Of a DNA stretch of 64,000 bases, positions 30,507 to 38,998 are shown piece after piece. Both the position numbers and the translations under genes were made by a program. Position 1 is the first letter of the stretch, and the number at the start of each line of letters is the position of its first letter. The notes under the pieces were generated by a model that did not search any database, had not been told where the DNA came from, and was given only the letters and a program-made list of their open reading frames with translations. Source of the stretch: Bacillota bacterium (lineage in GTDB: Bacteria > Bacillota > Negativicutes > Sporomusales > Sporomusaceae). The DNA lies in contig JAGGAB010000007.1 of NCBI GenBank assembly GCA_017889705.1, positions 124,001 to 188,000 on the forward strand, in the 5' to 3' direction.

Positions 30507-32450
30507 GTGCGGGACAAGGCAACAAAAGTCGTTTTGGTAGGCTGCCCAAATGTTGGCAAAAGTGCAATCTTTAATTATCTTACTGGCAATTATGTTGCTG
30601 TATCTAATTATCCGGGTACTACCGTTGATGTTTCTACCGGTTATTTCAAACAAGGCAGACAGTCTTATGTAGTTATTGATACTCCTGGCATGTATTCATT
30701 GATACCGTTGACTGAAGAAGAAAGAGTAACCCGGCTATTATTAAGTCAACAGCGTCCGGATATTGTGGTTCATGTTGTTGATGCCAAGAATATAAGACGG
30801 ATGCTTGCACTGACAATTCAGCTTATTGATGCGGGGTTACCGGTTATTCTAATCTTGAATATCATGGACGAAGCGCAGAATATGGGGATGATCATTAATG
30901 CACAATTGCTTGCGGAAATGTTGGGGGTTCCGGTTGTTGCCACTTCGGTAGTTAATAAGGTTGGGCTAAAAGCTTTAAAAAATGGCATTAGTCAATATAC
31001 GCCGGTAGCCCCAAGAAAAATTTCCTTAAGTGAGGAAGCCGAGCAGGCGATAACTAAAATAAGCGCTTTGTTAAACCACTCGTACAGTTTTAGTAAAAGG
31101 ATTACCGCCGTACTGCTTTTGCAGGGCGACACTATAGTAGGTGATATTGCCCAAACAGAAGAGACCTGGCCGGAGATAGCGGCCATTATTGATGCTATCG
31201 CGATGAAACATAACAATAACTTGGACGCTCTGGTGGCAATAGAGCAACAGGTCATTGTCGATACAATAGTCGCTAAGGTTGTCAGATATGTCAGCTCTGC
31301 TCAGCAGCCGCTGCGCAGTGTGGCAGCCTGGCTGGGGACAATCACCCGTGAGTCCATTACCGGGATTCCGATCGCTTGTCTTGTGCTATATTTTGGGTTA
31401 TACCAATTTGTTGGGAAATTCGGTGCCGGGTATCTTGTTGATTATATTAATAATGGAATATTTACCCCGATTATCAATCCAATTGTGGAAAATGGCGTTG
31501 CTGCCTATATTCCCTGGGAGTGGCTGAGGACGCTTTTAGTGGGTGAATACGGTATTTTTACTATGGGCTTCCGGTATGCTATCGCCATTATCTTACCTAT
31601 TGTCGGAACCTTTTTCTTGGCGTTTGCATTGCTTGAAGATAGTGGGTACCTGCCGCGATTAGCCATGCTGGTAGATTCTGTTTTTCGCTACTTTGGGCTT
31701 AATGGCAGGGCTGTTATTCCGCTTACGCTGGGTCTGGGCTGCGGCACCATGGCGGTGATGGTAACCCGAACGCTGGAAAGCAGACGAGAAAGGCTATTAG
31801 CAACTTTTTTACTGACGCTAACAATTCCTTGTTCTGCGCAGCTCGGTGTAGTATTGGCATTGCTTTCTCATAATGTGACTTGCGTTATTATTTGGGGCTC
31901 ATATATGTTATTGATTTTTGCCGGAGTTGGCTGGTTAAACGCCAAAATTTTTCCGGGAACCAGAAGCGTTTTTTATATGGAAATACCACCTCTGAGGATA
32001 CCATTTACCGCTAATGTCATAAAAAAAGCGTATACTCGCATGACTTGGTACTTCATGGAGATACTGCCGGTGTTCATCATTACCAGTATTTTATTATGGG
32101 TTGGAGATTATAGCGGGCTGTTAAGCAGTTTAATATATCAGGTTGAGCCTGCTATGTCTTTATTGGGTTTGCCGGCAGAAGTCGCACAAACCTTTTTGCT
32201 TGGTTTTTTTCGGCGTGATTATGGGGCGGCAGGACTTTATGACCTTACCGTGGCTGGCAAGCTTAACGATGCGCAACTGCTTACAGCAGCCATCGCATTA
32301 ACCTTATTTGTACCGTGTGTGGCGCAGTTTGCGGTTATGGTCAAAGAACGAGGGCTGGGGACATCACTGCTGATGGTGACCGCCATAATATTGCTCGCGT
32401 TTGGTTCGGCAGCCTTAGTCTATAATCTGCTTAAACTGGTAGTAATTTAA
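30507..32450 (+). CDS. feoB: Ferrous iron transporter B
   Basis: Inner-membrane Fe(II) transporter with an N-terminal G-protein domain. G1 GCPNVGKSAIFNYLTG, the switch region NYPGTTVDVSTG, G3 DTPGMYSL and G4 NIMDE are seen. Two Gate-type membrane blocks follow, GYLPRLAMLVDSVFRYFGLNGRAVIPLTLGLGCGTMAVMVTR and LLGFFRRDYGAAGLYDLTVAGKL. The ORF track opens at 30429 inside a terminator; GTG 30507 behind AAGGGGA is the likely start (647 aa). feoA follows, the reverse of the common feoA-feoB order. No Fur box was recognised with confidence. Confidence 0.93.
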   Translation: MRDKATKVVLVGCPNVGKSAIFNYLTGNYVAVSNYPGTTVDVSTGYFKQGRQSYVVIDTPGMYSLIPLTEEERVTRLLLSQQRPDIVVHVVDAKNIRRMLALTIQLIDAGLPVILILNIMDEAQNMGMIINAQLLAEMLGVPVVATSVVNKVGLKALKNGISQYTPVAPRKISLSEEAEQAITKISALLNHSYSFSKRITAVLLLQGDTIVGDIAQTEETWPEIAAIIDAIAMKHNNNLDALVAIEQQVIVDTIVAKVVRYVSSAQQPLRSVAAWLGTITRESITGIPIACLVLYFGLYQFVGKFGAGYLVDYINNGIFTPIINPIVENGVAAYIPWEWLRTLLVGEYGIFTMGFRYAIAIILPIVGTFFLAFALLEDSGYLPRLAMLVDSVFRYFGLNGRAVIPLTLGLGCGTMAVMVTRTLESRRERLLATFLLTLTIPCSAQLGVVLALLSHNVTCVIIWGSYMLLIFAGVGWLNAKIFPGTRSVFYMEIPPLRIPFTANVIKKAYTRMTWYFMEILPVFIITSILLWVGDYSGLLSSLIYQVEPAMSLLGLPAEVAQTFLLGFFRRDYGAAGLYDLTVAGKLNDAQLLTAAIALTLFVPCVAQFAVMVKERGLGTSLLMVTAIILLAFGSAALVYNLLKLVVI

Positions 32451-32465
32451 AAGCGGGGAGTTATA

Positions 32466-32699
32466 ATGGAAAAACCGGTAACTCAACTTAAAGCAGGCGA
32501 AAAAGCCAGAATTATTGCGATACATGGGCAAAGTCCCGCCAATATCAGAAAGCTTATCGTTTTTGGACTGCTGCCGGGTAGAGAGATAGAGGTACTGCAG
32601 ACGTGCCCTGTGTATGTACTCAAGATCGATAATACTACGCTGGCGCTTGATTATGAAGCAGCAACCGGTATTGGTGTGCTTGCAAAAGCAAAAAAATAA
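32466..32699 (+). CDS. feoA: FeoA family protein
   Basis: A 77-residue SH3-like cytosolic partner of FeoB. Typical features are the compact beta-rich sequence LKAGEKARIIAIHG, then FGLLPGREIEVLQTCPVYVLKIDNTTLALDYEAATGIGVL. ATG 32466 follows GCGGGGAG. It lies 15 bases after feoB and before a bidirectional terminator, so feoB-feoA is a two-gene unit. Confidence 0.9.
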   Translation: MEKPVTQLKAGEKARIIAIHGQSPANIRKLIVFGLLPGREIEVLQTCPVYVLKIDNTTLALDYEAATGIGVLAKAKK

Positions 32700-32724
32700 A
32701 ACAGGGCTTATTGGCCCTGTTTTT
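32698..32724. terminator. Bidirectional terminator between feoA and the DUF1858 gene
   Basis: AAAACAGGGC-ttattg-GCCCTGTTTT, with a T-run on the plus side and an A-run upstream that gives a T-run on the minus side. It serves the two convergent transcripts. Confidence 0.88.
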
Positions 32725-32728
32725 GCAA

Positions 32729-32926
32729 TTATGCTTTTAGTGATTCGTTTAAGGCATCAATCAGTGCCGTTATATCAATACCATGGGCAGCAGCGCCTTG
32801 CTCGATATTTTCGAAGCGAGCGGCAGCGCAACCTAAGCAGCCCATGCCATAATTGCGAAATACTTGAACGGTTTGAGGATATTGCTGGACAACATCAACA
32901 ATGCTCATGTCTTTAGTGATGGTCAT
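32729..32926 (-). CDS. DUF1858 domain protein
   Basis: A 65-residue protein, entirely a DUF1858 domain: ITKDMSIVDVVQQYPQTVQVFRNYGMGCLGCAAARFENIEQGAAAHGID. The CLGC pair at residues 30-33 is the family hallmark and suggests a redox or metal site, often in anaerobes near hybrid-cluster or sulfur metabolism proteins. Function is not established. AAAGGAGGC sits before the ATG at 32926. About 180 bases of AT-rich sequence then separate it from the divergent lgt, holding presumed promoters for both but nothing else that I recognise. Confidence 0.87.
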   Translation of the reverse strand: MTITKDMSIVDVVQQYPQTVQVFRNYGMGCLGCAAARFENIEQGAAAHGIDITALIDALNESLKA

Positions 32927-33106
32927 TTTGACAGCCTCCTTTCATTAAACGGAACAAATTGGTAATATAATAATTTATTATAGCATACTTGACTAATATT
33001 TGTCATGACTTTATTATGAAATTAGAGAACTTCAATATTGCGATAATGTTGTTAGTGTTAACTTAATTTATGCTTTTTATTCGAAATAGATTAGTTAGGA
33101 GCATAC

Positions 33107-33892
33107 ATGGAAAAAATCGCTTTTTGTATAGGAACCATTAATTTTAATTGGTTTGGGCTGATTCTAGCCACTGCTATCATGATAGCAGTGGCTATTAGCT
33201 GGTATTTTGTCCGGTTGCACAAAGAAAATCCGGATAATTTGTTGGACCTGACACTGGTTGGTATACCGATAGGTCTACTGTTTGCCAGGGGATATTATGT
33301 TGTTGTTAATTGGCCGATGTATGCTGCCCATCCGAACGAAATTTGGCAAATACAACATGGTGGCTTGTCTATTCATGGTGCCGCCATTGGGCTGCTTCTT
33401 ACTATTTGGGGGTATTGCAAGGTAAAGAAACTTTCGTTTTGGCGCTGGGCTGATATTGTTGCTCCAGGTTTTGTCTTTGGCCAGGCACTTGGTCAATGGG
33501 GAAACTTTATTAATCAGGATGCCTTTGGTTATCCGACTGATGCGGCCTGGGGTATTTATATTGATTATATATACCGGCCAATAGGGTATGAACAATTTGA
33601 TTTTTTTCATCCGGTTTTTTTGTATGAGTGCTTGTGGGACTTATTTGTATTTAGTATACTAATTATTGTGAGCTGGCGGATAAGCAAAAATCCAGGAAAA
33701 ACAGCAACAGGTAATTTGTTTTTGCTGTATATCTTTTTGTATTCAGCCGGACGCTTCGTTATGGAAGGATTACGATTGGACAGCGAAATGTTAGGGCAAT
33801 GGCGATTGGCGCAACTGGTTAGTCTTGGTGCAATATTTGTAACAGGAATACTGATGGTTTGGCGTAATTACAAATTGCGAAACAGGGTGTAG
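33107..33892 (+). CDS. lgt: Prolipoprotein diacylglyceryl transferase
   Basis: Membrane enzyme transferring diacylglycerol from phosphatidylglycerol to lipoprotein Cys. 261 residues with about seven membrane segments. Family markers are FNWFGL at the N-terminus, IQHGGLSIHGAAIG, LGQWGNFINQDAFG, HPVFLYE and GRFVMEGLR. At the position of the conserved Arg before GNFIN (GRxGNF, Arg143 in E. coli) this protein has Gln, and Asp replaces the usual Glu after it. Codons 20-30, in the first membrane helix, contain a perfect 30-bp palindrome. GTTAGGAG precedes the ATG. Confidence 0.9.
   Translation: MEKIAFCIGTINFNWFGLILATAIMIAVAISWYFVRLHKENPDNLLDLTLVGIPIGLLFARGYYVVVNWPMYAAHPNEIWQIQHGGLSIHGAAIGLLLTIWGYCKVKKLSFWRWADIVAPGFVFGQALGQWGNFINQDAFGYPTDAAWGIYIDYIYRPIGYEQFDFFHPVFLYECLWDLFVFSILIIVSWRISKNPGKTATGNLFLLYIFLYSAGRFVMEGLRLDSEMLGQWRLAQLVSLGAIFVTGILMVWRNYKLRNRV
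33165..33194. repeat. Perfect 30-bp palindrome inside lgt
   Basis: TAGCCACTGCTATCA and its exact reverse complement are joined with no spacer. In RNA it would form a strong hairpin early in the lgt coding region. It encodes part of the first membrane helix. Confidence 0.95.
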
Positions 33893-33917
33893 TTTAATTT
33901 CGTGGGGAGGAGAAACG

Positions 33918-34748
33918 GTGATTCCTATTAGTCGCAGGCAAGGATGTTTTTTGCTGCTTGGCATTGTTTTTTTATTAATAGTCTCATCCTCGGTAGTGAG
34001 TACAACTGCTGTGGTGGCAGGACGCAATACCAACCGTGCTGCCATAACCTCACTTGAGGATATTCCGGTTTTAAACTACCATAAAATAGATAATTATTAT
34101 CATGCGTTATCAATACCGCCTGAAGAATTCGAAGAACAAATGGCATATTTGGCTGAGAACGGTTTTACGACAATAACACCTGATCAGCTTATGGCTTATC
34201 TTAATTATGATAAAGCCTTACCGGAGAAACCTATTTTAATTACTTTTGACGACGGTTATTCGGATAACTATACCAACGCGTATCCGATTATGAAAAAGTA
34301 TGGCTTTACGGCTACCATCTTTTTAGTAACCAGTAAGATAGGACAGGAAGAGAATTTCATGACTTGGGACCAAGTACGGACCATGCAAAAAGACGGTTTC
34401 GTTTTTGGGTCGCATACTGTCACTCATGCCGCACTGACCAAAGTTTCTCATGAACAAGCTATGGCGGAACTGATTAACTCGCGAAAAGAGCTGGAACAGC
34501 AATTAGGAGTAAAGTCGCGTTTCTTTGCTTATCCTACCGGAGCATATAATATCCAGAGTGAAGAAATGGTTAAGCAGGCCGGCTACAGAGCAGCCTTTAC
34601 TATCCGCTACGGCCAGGCGGGCGTAGAAAGCAATCCGTATGCGCTTGAACGCATTCCAATATTTAGAGGGCAGCATACCTTCAGAAGCTTTTTCGTTAGA
34701 CTTAATGCGGCGCCGGTACTGGAACGGTTTGGTTTGATTCGAAATTAA
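33918..34748 (+). CDS. Polysaccharide deacetylase (carbohydrate esterase 4)
   Basis: A 276-residue exported deacetylase. An N-terminal basic stretch and hydrophobic helix (GCFLLLGIVFLLIVSSSVVSTTAVVAG, about 8-34) act as anchor or signal. The NodB-homology domain has IPVLNYHKI, ITFDDGYSDNYTNAYPIMKKYGFTATIFLVTSKIG with the Asp pair, and FGSHTVTHAALT with the metal-binding His pair. FAYPTGAYN and the C-terminal ERIPIFRG follow. Likely acts on peptidoglycan or another envelope glycan. Start GTG 33918 follows GGGGAGGAG. A strong terminator separates it from the dcw cluster. Confidence 0.9.
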   Translation: MIPISRRQGCFLLLGIVFLLIVSSSVVSTTAVVAGRNTNRAAITSLEDIPVLNYHKIDNYYHALSIPPEEFEEQMAYLAENGFTTITPDQLMAYLNYDKALPEKPILITFDDGYSDNYTNAYPIMKKYGFTATIFLVTSKIGQEENFMTWDQVRTMQKDGFVFGSHTVTHAALTKVSHEQAMAELINSRKELEQQLGVKSRFFAYPTGAYNIQSEEMVKQAGYRAAFTIRYGQAGVESNPYALERIPIFRGQHTFRSFFVRLNAAPVLERFGLIRN

Positions 34749-34790
34749 TTAATCCCAATATAGGACTTAAGTCCAATTTTTAGTTTTTTT

Positions 34791-34823
34791 AAAATCCTGC
34801 GATTTTTAGGCAGGATTTTTTTT
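34791..34823 (+). terminator. Terminator before the dcw cluster
   Basis: AAAATCCTGC-gatttttag-GCAGGATTTT followed by a T-rich tract. A small palindrome GGACTTAAGTCC at 34763-34774 precedes it with its own T-run and may add to termination. Confidence 0.9.
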
Positions 34824-34843
34824 GTTTATCAAGAATAGACTAA

Positions 34844-34870
34844 AAAGTGGTACAAAGTGGTGTAAAGTGG
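34844..34870 (+). promoter_or_regulatory. MraZ operator: three 10-bp-phased AAAGTGG boxes
   Basis: AAAGTGG starts at 34844, 34854 and 34864, exactly one helical turn apart, 32 bases upstream of mraZ. MraZ proteins are known to bind short direct repeats of this type (GTGG/TGGG core with 5-bp spacers) in their own promoters. The match in sequence, phasing and position is strong. Confidence 0.85.
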
Positions 34871-34901
34871 TTAAAGTTTTCAAAATGGTGGTGAGACAGC
34901 C

Positions 34902-35333
34902 GTGTTTATGGGTGAATATTCGCATACCATCGATAATAAAGGACGGCTGATTTTTCCAGCAAAGTTTCGAGATGAGCTGGGGGAAGTATTCATTGCCACC
35001 AAAGGATTAGATAATTGCTTGTTTGTATATACTCGCAGTGAGTGGGCCATCCTAGAAGAAAAATTAAAAAAGCTTCCGTTAGCTAAACCGGAAGCTAGAG
35101 CTTTTGTGCGGTTTTTCTTTTCAGGAGCTGCCGAACTGGACTGTGATAAACAGGGAAGAGTATTACTGCCAACCAATTTGCGCGAACATGCGCGCTTAGA
35201 TAAAGATGTTGTAGTAATCGGTGTGTCAACTCGAATTGAGGTTTGGGACAAGGTCGCCTGGGATGAATATAACCAAAAGGTAAGCCCTACGGTTGCTGAA
35301 ATTGCTGAAAATCTCGCCGACTTGGGTATCTAA
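34902..35333 (+). CDS. mraZ: Transcriptional regulator MraZ
   Basis: First gene of the division and cell-wall cluster; a DNA-binding ring protein that represses its own operon in the species studied. It has 143 residues and two AbrB-like swapped-hairpin domains: FMGEYSHTIDNKGRLIFPAKFRDELG and later ELDCDKQGRVLLPTNLREHARLDKDVVVIGVSTRIEVWD. The GTG 34902 start gives the usual MFMGEY N-terminus. Three phased AAAGTGG boxes directly upstream are its probable operator, implying autoregulation. Confidence 0.95.
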   Translation: MFMGEYSHTIDNKGRLIFPAKFRDELGEVFIATKGLDNCLFVYTRSEWAILEEKLKKLPLAKPEARAFVRFFFSGAAELDCDKQGRVLLPTNLREHARLDKDVVVIGVSTRIEVWDKVAWDEYNQKVSPTVAEIAENLADLGI

Positions 35334-35348
35334 TTATAACCGAAACGA

Positions 35349-36320
35349 GTGGTAAAGATGCAAGGTGTTGAATTTGAACATACCAGTGTACTACTGGGAG
35401 AAAGTATTGATGGAGTATTTTCTAATCCGCAAGGTATATATGTTGATTGTACGTTAGGTGGCGGTGGTCATTCTTCTGGCCTAGCCGAACGCCTGTCACC
35501 AGAGGGCTGGTTGATTGCTATTGATCAAGATCCGGCGGCGATTGAGGCTGGACGACAACGGTTGGCTAAGTTTTCCTGCCGGCAAAGTATTGTGCAAGAT
35601 AACTTTAGTAATTTGAGAGCTATTCTTGATAGTTTAGGAACTGGTCAGGTAGATGGCGTGTTGTTTGATTTAGGCGTTTCCTCTCACCAACTGGATGTTG
35701 CGGAACGAGGATTTTCCTATATGCAGGATGCGCCGCTTGATATGCGGATGAATCCTGAAGCCGGTTTTTCGGCCTATGATGTAGTCAATACCTATGATGA
35801 AAAGCAACTGACAGAGATTATTGACAACTACGGCGAAGAACGTTGGGCCAAACGAATTGCCAAATTTATTGTTGAAGGTAGAAAGAACGCCGACATTAAA
35901 ACAACTGGCCAATTAGTAGATCTTATTAAAAAAGCCATTCCGGCCGCTGCGCGCAGGGAAGGGCCGCATCCGGCCAAACGAACCTTTCAGGCTATTCGCA
36001 TTGAAGTCAATAATGAACTGGGAATATTAAAAGACACCTTCATTGCTGCAGTGGAAAAGTTAAAACCTGGAGGAAGAATTGGCATCATAACCTTTCATTC
36101 TCTGGAAGACCGAATTGCAAAACAGACATTGCAGGAATTAGCTAAAAAATGTGTTTGCCCACCGCAATTGCCGGTGTGTATGTGTAATACCAAACCACAG
36201 GTAAAGGTTCTAAAAAAACCTACAGCACCTTCGGAAGATGAGCTTGAGCACAATCCCAGGGCTCGCAGCGCCAAGCTGCGACTGGCTGAAAAGTTATCTG
36301 ATGACAATTGTTCTAAATAG
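35349..36320 (+). CDS. rsmH: 16S rRNA (cytosine1402-N4)-methyltransferase
   Basis: Methylates N4 of C1402 in the 16S decoding centre. The SAM-binding core [18 protein letters not shown] is followed by [42 protein letters not shown] and the C-terminal [19 protein letters not shown]. The 323-residue length is normal. Start codons GTG 35349 and ATG 35358 are both possible, with only a weak ribosome binding site. It follows mraZ by 15 bases, as in most bacteria. Confidence 0.95.
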   Translation: MVKMQGVEFEHTSVLLGESIDGVFSNPQGIYVDCTLGGGGHSSGLAERLSPEGWLIAIDQDPAAIEAGRQRLAKFSCRQSIVQDNFSNLRAILDSLGTGQVDGVLFDLGVSSHQLDVAERGFSYMQDAPLDMRMNPEAGFSAYDVVNTYDEKQLTEIIDNYGEERWAKRIAKFIVEGRKNADIKTTGQLVDLIKKAIPAAARREGPHPAKRTFQAIRIEVNNELGILKDTFIAAVEKLKPGGRIGIITFHSLEDRIAKQTLQELAKKCVCPPQLPVCMCNTKPQVKVLKKPTAPSEDELEHNPRARSAKLRLAEKLSDDNCSK

Positions 36321-36338
36321 TAGGGAGGAACAATAAAA

Positions 36339-36797
36339 ATGTTAGTACAGAAAAAACAGGAATATCATGTTTATGAACAAGAAGCCATTTTGCCACAGCC
36401 TAAGATTGTGCGAAAAGCTGATAAACGACTGCGTGTTAAATGCCTGTTGATGGTAATCCTGGTTGCTGTCATGGCGGCAGTCACGACCTTGCAAAGCGCG
36501 GCTATTATTCAGGCTGGCTATGACCTGGTAAAGGTTAAAAGCCAAGTAGCAAAAATTGAGAAAGAAAACGAATTATTGCGTTTAGATATTTCAAAACTGA
36601 AATCGCCACAACGCATTGAAGAGTATGCTACCAAAAACCTGGGGATGGTTGTGCCCAAAAATGCTTACTACGCCACAGTAACTGTGCCTGAAACCAATCA
36701 GTCGCAGAATATGACCAGTACCAATAAGCAAGGGATTACTGACAAATTATTGGGCGCAATCAAAGTGAGCACGGCGGAGGCGAGTAAAGGGCAATAA
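36339..36797 (+). CDS. ftsL: Cell division protein FtsL
   Basis: A bitopic division protein of 152 residues that joins FtsQ and FtsB-type partners to activate septal synthesis. A basic cytoplasmic N-terminus leads to one membrane helix (LLMVILVAVMAAVTTLQSAAII, about 36-57) and then a coiled coil (KVKSQVAKIEKENELLRLDISKLKSPQRIEEYATKNLGM). Primary sequence is poorly conserved, so the call rests on topology, coiled coil and position between rsmH and ftsI. GGGAGGAA precedes the ATG. Confidence 0.88.
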   Translation: MLVQKKQEYHVYEQEAILPQPKIVRKADKRLRVKCLLMVILVAVMAAVTTLQSAAIIQAGYDLVKVKSQVAKIEKENELLRLDISKLKSPQRIEEYATKNLGMVVPKNAYYATVTVPETNQSQNMTSTNKQGITDKLLGAIKVSTAEASKGQ

Positions 36798-36822
36798 TTT
36801 GAATAATGGGGGAGATAAATAA

Positions 36823-38910
36823 GTGGCAACTGTTTCGCATGTTACCATTAGAAAGAGGATGGCAGTCCTGTTTCTTGTAATATCGGTAATTATGATGGGG
36901 TTGATTGGTCGCTTACTCTATCTCCAATTTTATAAAAGCGCCTGGTTGGCAGAAAATGCCGTTGATCAGCGCATACGCGAAATTCCAGTTGAAGCTAAAC
37001 GAGGCATTATTTATGATCGAAATGGCCGGGAACTTGCAGTTAGTGTTAGTACCGAATCTGTTTATGTAATACCTGCCGAAATACGTAACCTTGAAGAAAC
37101 AGCAGCCAAACTGGCTGCTATTTTGGCGTTAGATGAAGACAATCTTAAAAACAAATTAAAAAGACGTCAGGCCTTTACCTGGATAAAACGTAAAATTGAA
37201 CCGGAAGTTAGCCGCCAAGTGCAGCTATTAAATCTTCCGGGCATTGGTGTTACTCAGGAAAACCGGCGGTATTATCCGCATGATAATTTAGCGGCTCATG
37301 TTCTTGGATTTAACGGTATTGACAGTCAAGGGCTTGATGGCGTTGAAATGACGTTTGATAGTTACTTAAAAGGCCGTTCAGGCAGTATTGTCATTGAGTA
37401 TGATGCCAGAGGCAGGGAAATACCCAATGCTTCTCACCGTTTTTCGCCACCGGTTGCAGGTCATAATATTTACCTAACCATCGATCTGGTTATTCAACAA
37501 ATTGCTGAACGGGAACTAGAGCGTGTAATGCAAGAGACGCAGGCTAAAGCTGCTACTATTATTGCTATTGATCCACGTGACGGCGGTATTCTGGCATTGG
37601 CTAACCGGCCGGATTACAATCCGAATAATTTTGGTAATTATTCTCCTCAATTATGGCGAAATATTGCCATCTCAAATGCGTATGAGCCTGGTTCGACTTT
37701 TAAGATTATTACCACCTCAGCCGTAATGTCTGAGCATATTGTTAAACTTGAGGAAAAGTTCTTTGATCCCGGTGAAGTTGAGGTGCAAGGCCGAAATATT
37801 CACTGCTGGAAACATGGCGGGCATGGCAGTCAGACCTTTGTCGAAGTGGTTCAAAACTCTTGTAATGTCGGGTTTGTTAATGTAGGATTACGGTTAGGGC
37901 GTGAGCACTTTTATCGCTATATTGACGCTTTTGGTTTTGGGCAGCATACAAATATTGATTTGCCGGGTGAAGCAAAAGGCATAATGATTGATCGTGCCAA
38001 AACTACACCCATTAATATTGCCACCATGTCGATTGGCCAAAGTATTGCGGTTACGCCTATTCAATTAGTAACTGCAGCCGCAGCAGTGGCTAATGATGGG
38101 AAATTGCTGCGACCGCAGATCGTTAGGGAAGTAAGGGATCAATCAGGACAATTAATCAGAGCGTTCCAGTCTGATGTGGTTAGGCAAGTACTGGATACTT
38201 CAATTACCAGGCAGGTCAAAGAGATACTGGAGTCAGTAGTGGCGAAGGGTACAGGCAGAAATGCCTATATCGAAGGATTTAAAATTGCCGGCAAGACAGG
38301 TACAGCGCAAAAAGTTGGTGCCGGCGGTTATTTGCCGGATAAATACGTGGCATCTTTTGTCGGTTTTGCACCTGCGGATAACCCGCAGGTGGCAATGTTA
38401 ATTGTAATTGATGAGCCTGTTGGTTTATACTATGGAGGACAGATTGCCGCGCCAGTATTTGGTGCTGTAATGAAAGATGTGCTCCAGTATCTTAAGGTAA
38501 ATCCTCAGCTGACGCCAGAAACACAAACCAGTAATGAACAATCCCATGTACTGGTACCCAGTATTATAAACTTACGTGTTCCGGAAGCAGTGAAAGAACT
38601 GGAGAAGGTCGGTTTGTCGCCGCGGATTGAAGAAGACGGAGACCGGATTGTCGATCAGATTCCCAAACCGGGAAGCCGTATGCCAAAAGGCGGCGGTGTG
38701 CTGCTATATACTATGACACCAAGGTATTTCTCGGGTGAAGTGACTGTGCCGGATTTAACAGGGCGGACGCAGCGGGAAGCGGTAGATTTGCTGGCTGAAC
38801 TGGGTCTGGCCATCAATCCGTCAGGTACAGGGGGCCATGTTGTTAAACAAGATCCGCTGCCGGGAAGTAAGGTGCCTTCAGGCACAAATATTACAATCTA
38901 TTTTGAGTAA
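36823..38910 (+). CDS. ftsI: Septal transpeptidase, FtsI/SpoVD-type PBP with PASTA domains
   Basis: Class B penicillin-binding protein cross-linking septal or spore peptidoglycan. N-terminal membrane helix at about 13-35, dimerisation domain (IPVEAKRGIIYDRNGRELAVS), then the transpeptidase domain. Its active site is S291TFK294, S346CN348 and K491TG. Two C-terminal PASTA domains follow (from about 575 and 640). The 695-residue length with PASTA resembles SpoVD or PBP2x rather than short proteobacterial FtsI. Start GTG 36823 follows GGGGGAG. Only one such PBP gene is seen here, so vegetative versus sporulation role is open. Confidence 0.93.
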   Translation: MATVSHVTIRKRMAVLFLVISVIMMGLIGRLLYLQFYKSAWLAENAVDQRIREIPVEAKRGIIYDRNGRELAVSVSTESVYVIPAEIRNLEETAAKLAAILALDEDNLKNKLKRRQAFTWIKRKIEPEVSRQVQLLNLPGIGVTQENRRYYPHDNLAAHVLGFNGIDSQGLDGVEMTFDSYLKGRSGSIVIEYDARGREIPNASHRFSPPVAGHNIYLTIDLVIQQIAERELERVMQETQAKAATIIAIDPRDGGILALANRPDYNPNNFGNYSPQLWRNIAISNAYEPGSTFKIITTSAVMSEHIVKLEEKFFDPGEVEVQGRNIHCWKHGGHGSQTFVEVVQNSCNVGFVNVGLRLGREHFYRYIDAFGFGQHTNIDLPGEAKGIMIDRAKTTPINIATMSIGQSIAVTPIQLVTAAAAVANDGKLLRPQIVREVRDQSGQLIRAFQSDVVRQVLDTSITRQVKEILESVVAKGTGRNAYIEGFKIAGKTGTAQKVGAGGYLPDKYVASFVGFAPADNPQVAMLIVIDEPVGLYYGGQIAAPVFGAVMKDVLQYLKVNPQLTPETQTSNEQSHVLVPSIINLRVPEAVKELEKVGLSPRIEEDGDRIVDQIPKPGSRMPKGGGVLLYTMTPRYFSGEVTVPDLTGRTQREAVDLLAELGLAINPSGTGGHVVKQDPLPGSKVPSGTNITIYFE

Positions 38911-38951
38911 TGCGTTAAAATCGGTAATAATGGCAAAAATACTAATAAAAT

Positions 38952-38959
38952 GTTATAAT
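38952..38959 (+). promoter_or_regulatory. Candidate internal promoter upstream of murE
   Basis: Extended -10 TGTTATAAT ending at 38959, 40 bases before the murE start. The -35 region TGGCAA is poor. It could give extra transcription of the mur genes. Confidence 0.4.
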
Positions 38960-38998
38960 TAGGTAATTTTGTTCTTAATTTGGGCAGGAGGAATTCAT

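Noticed and set aside
34763-34774. 12-bp palindrome GGACTTAAGTCC as a regulatory site
   Set aside because: More simply part of the tandem terminator region after the polysaccharide deacetylase gene.
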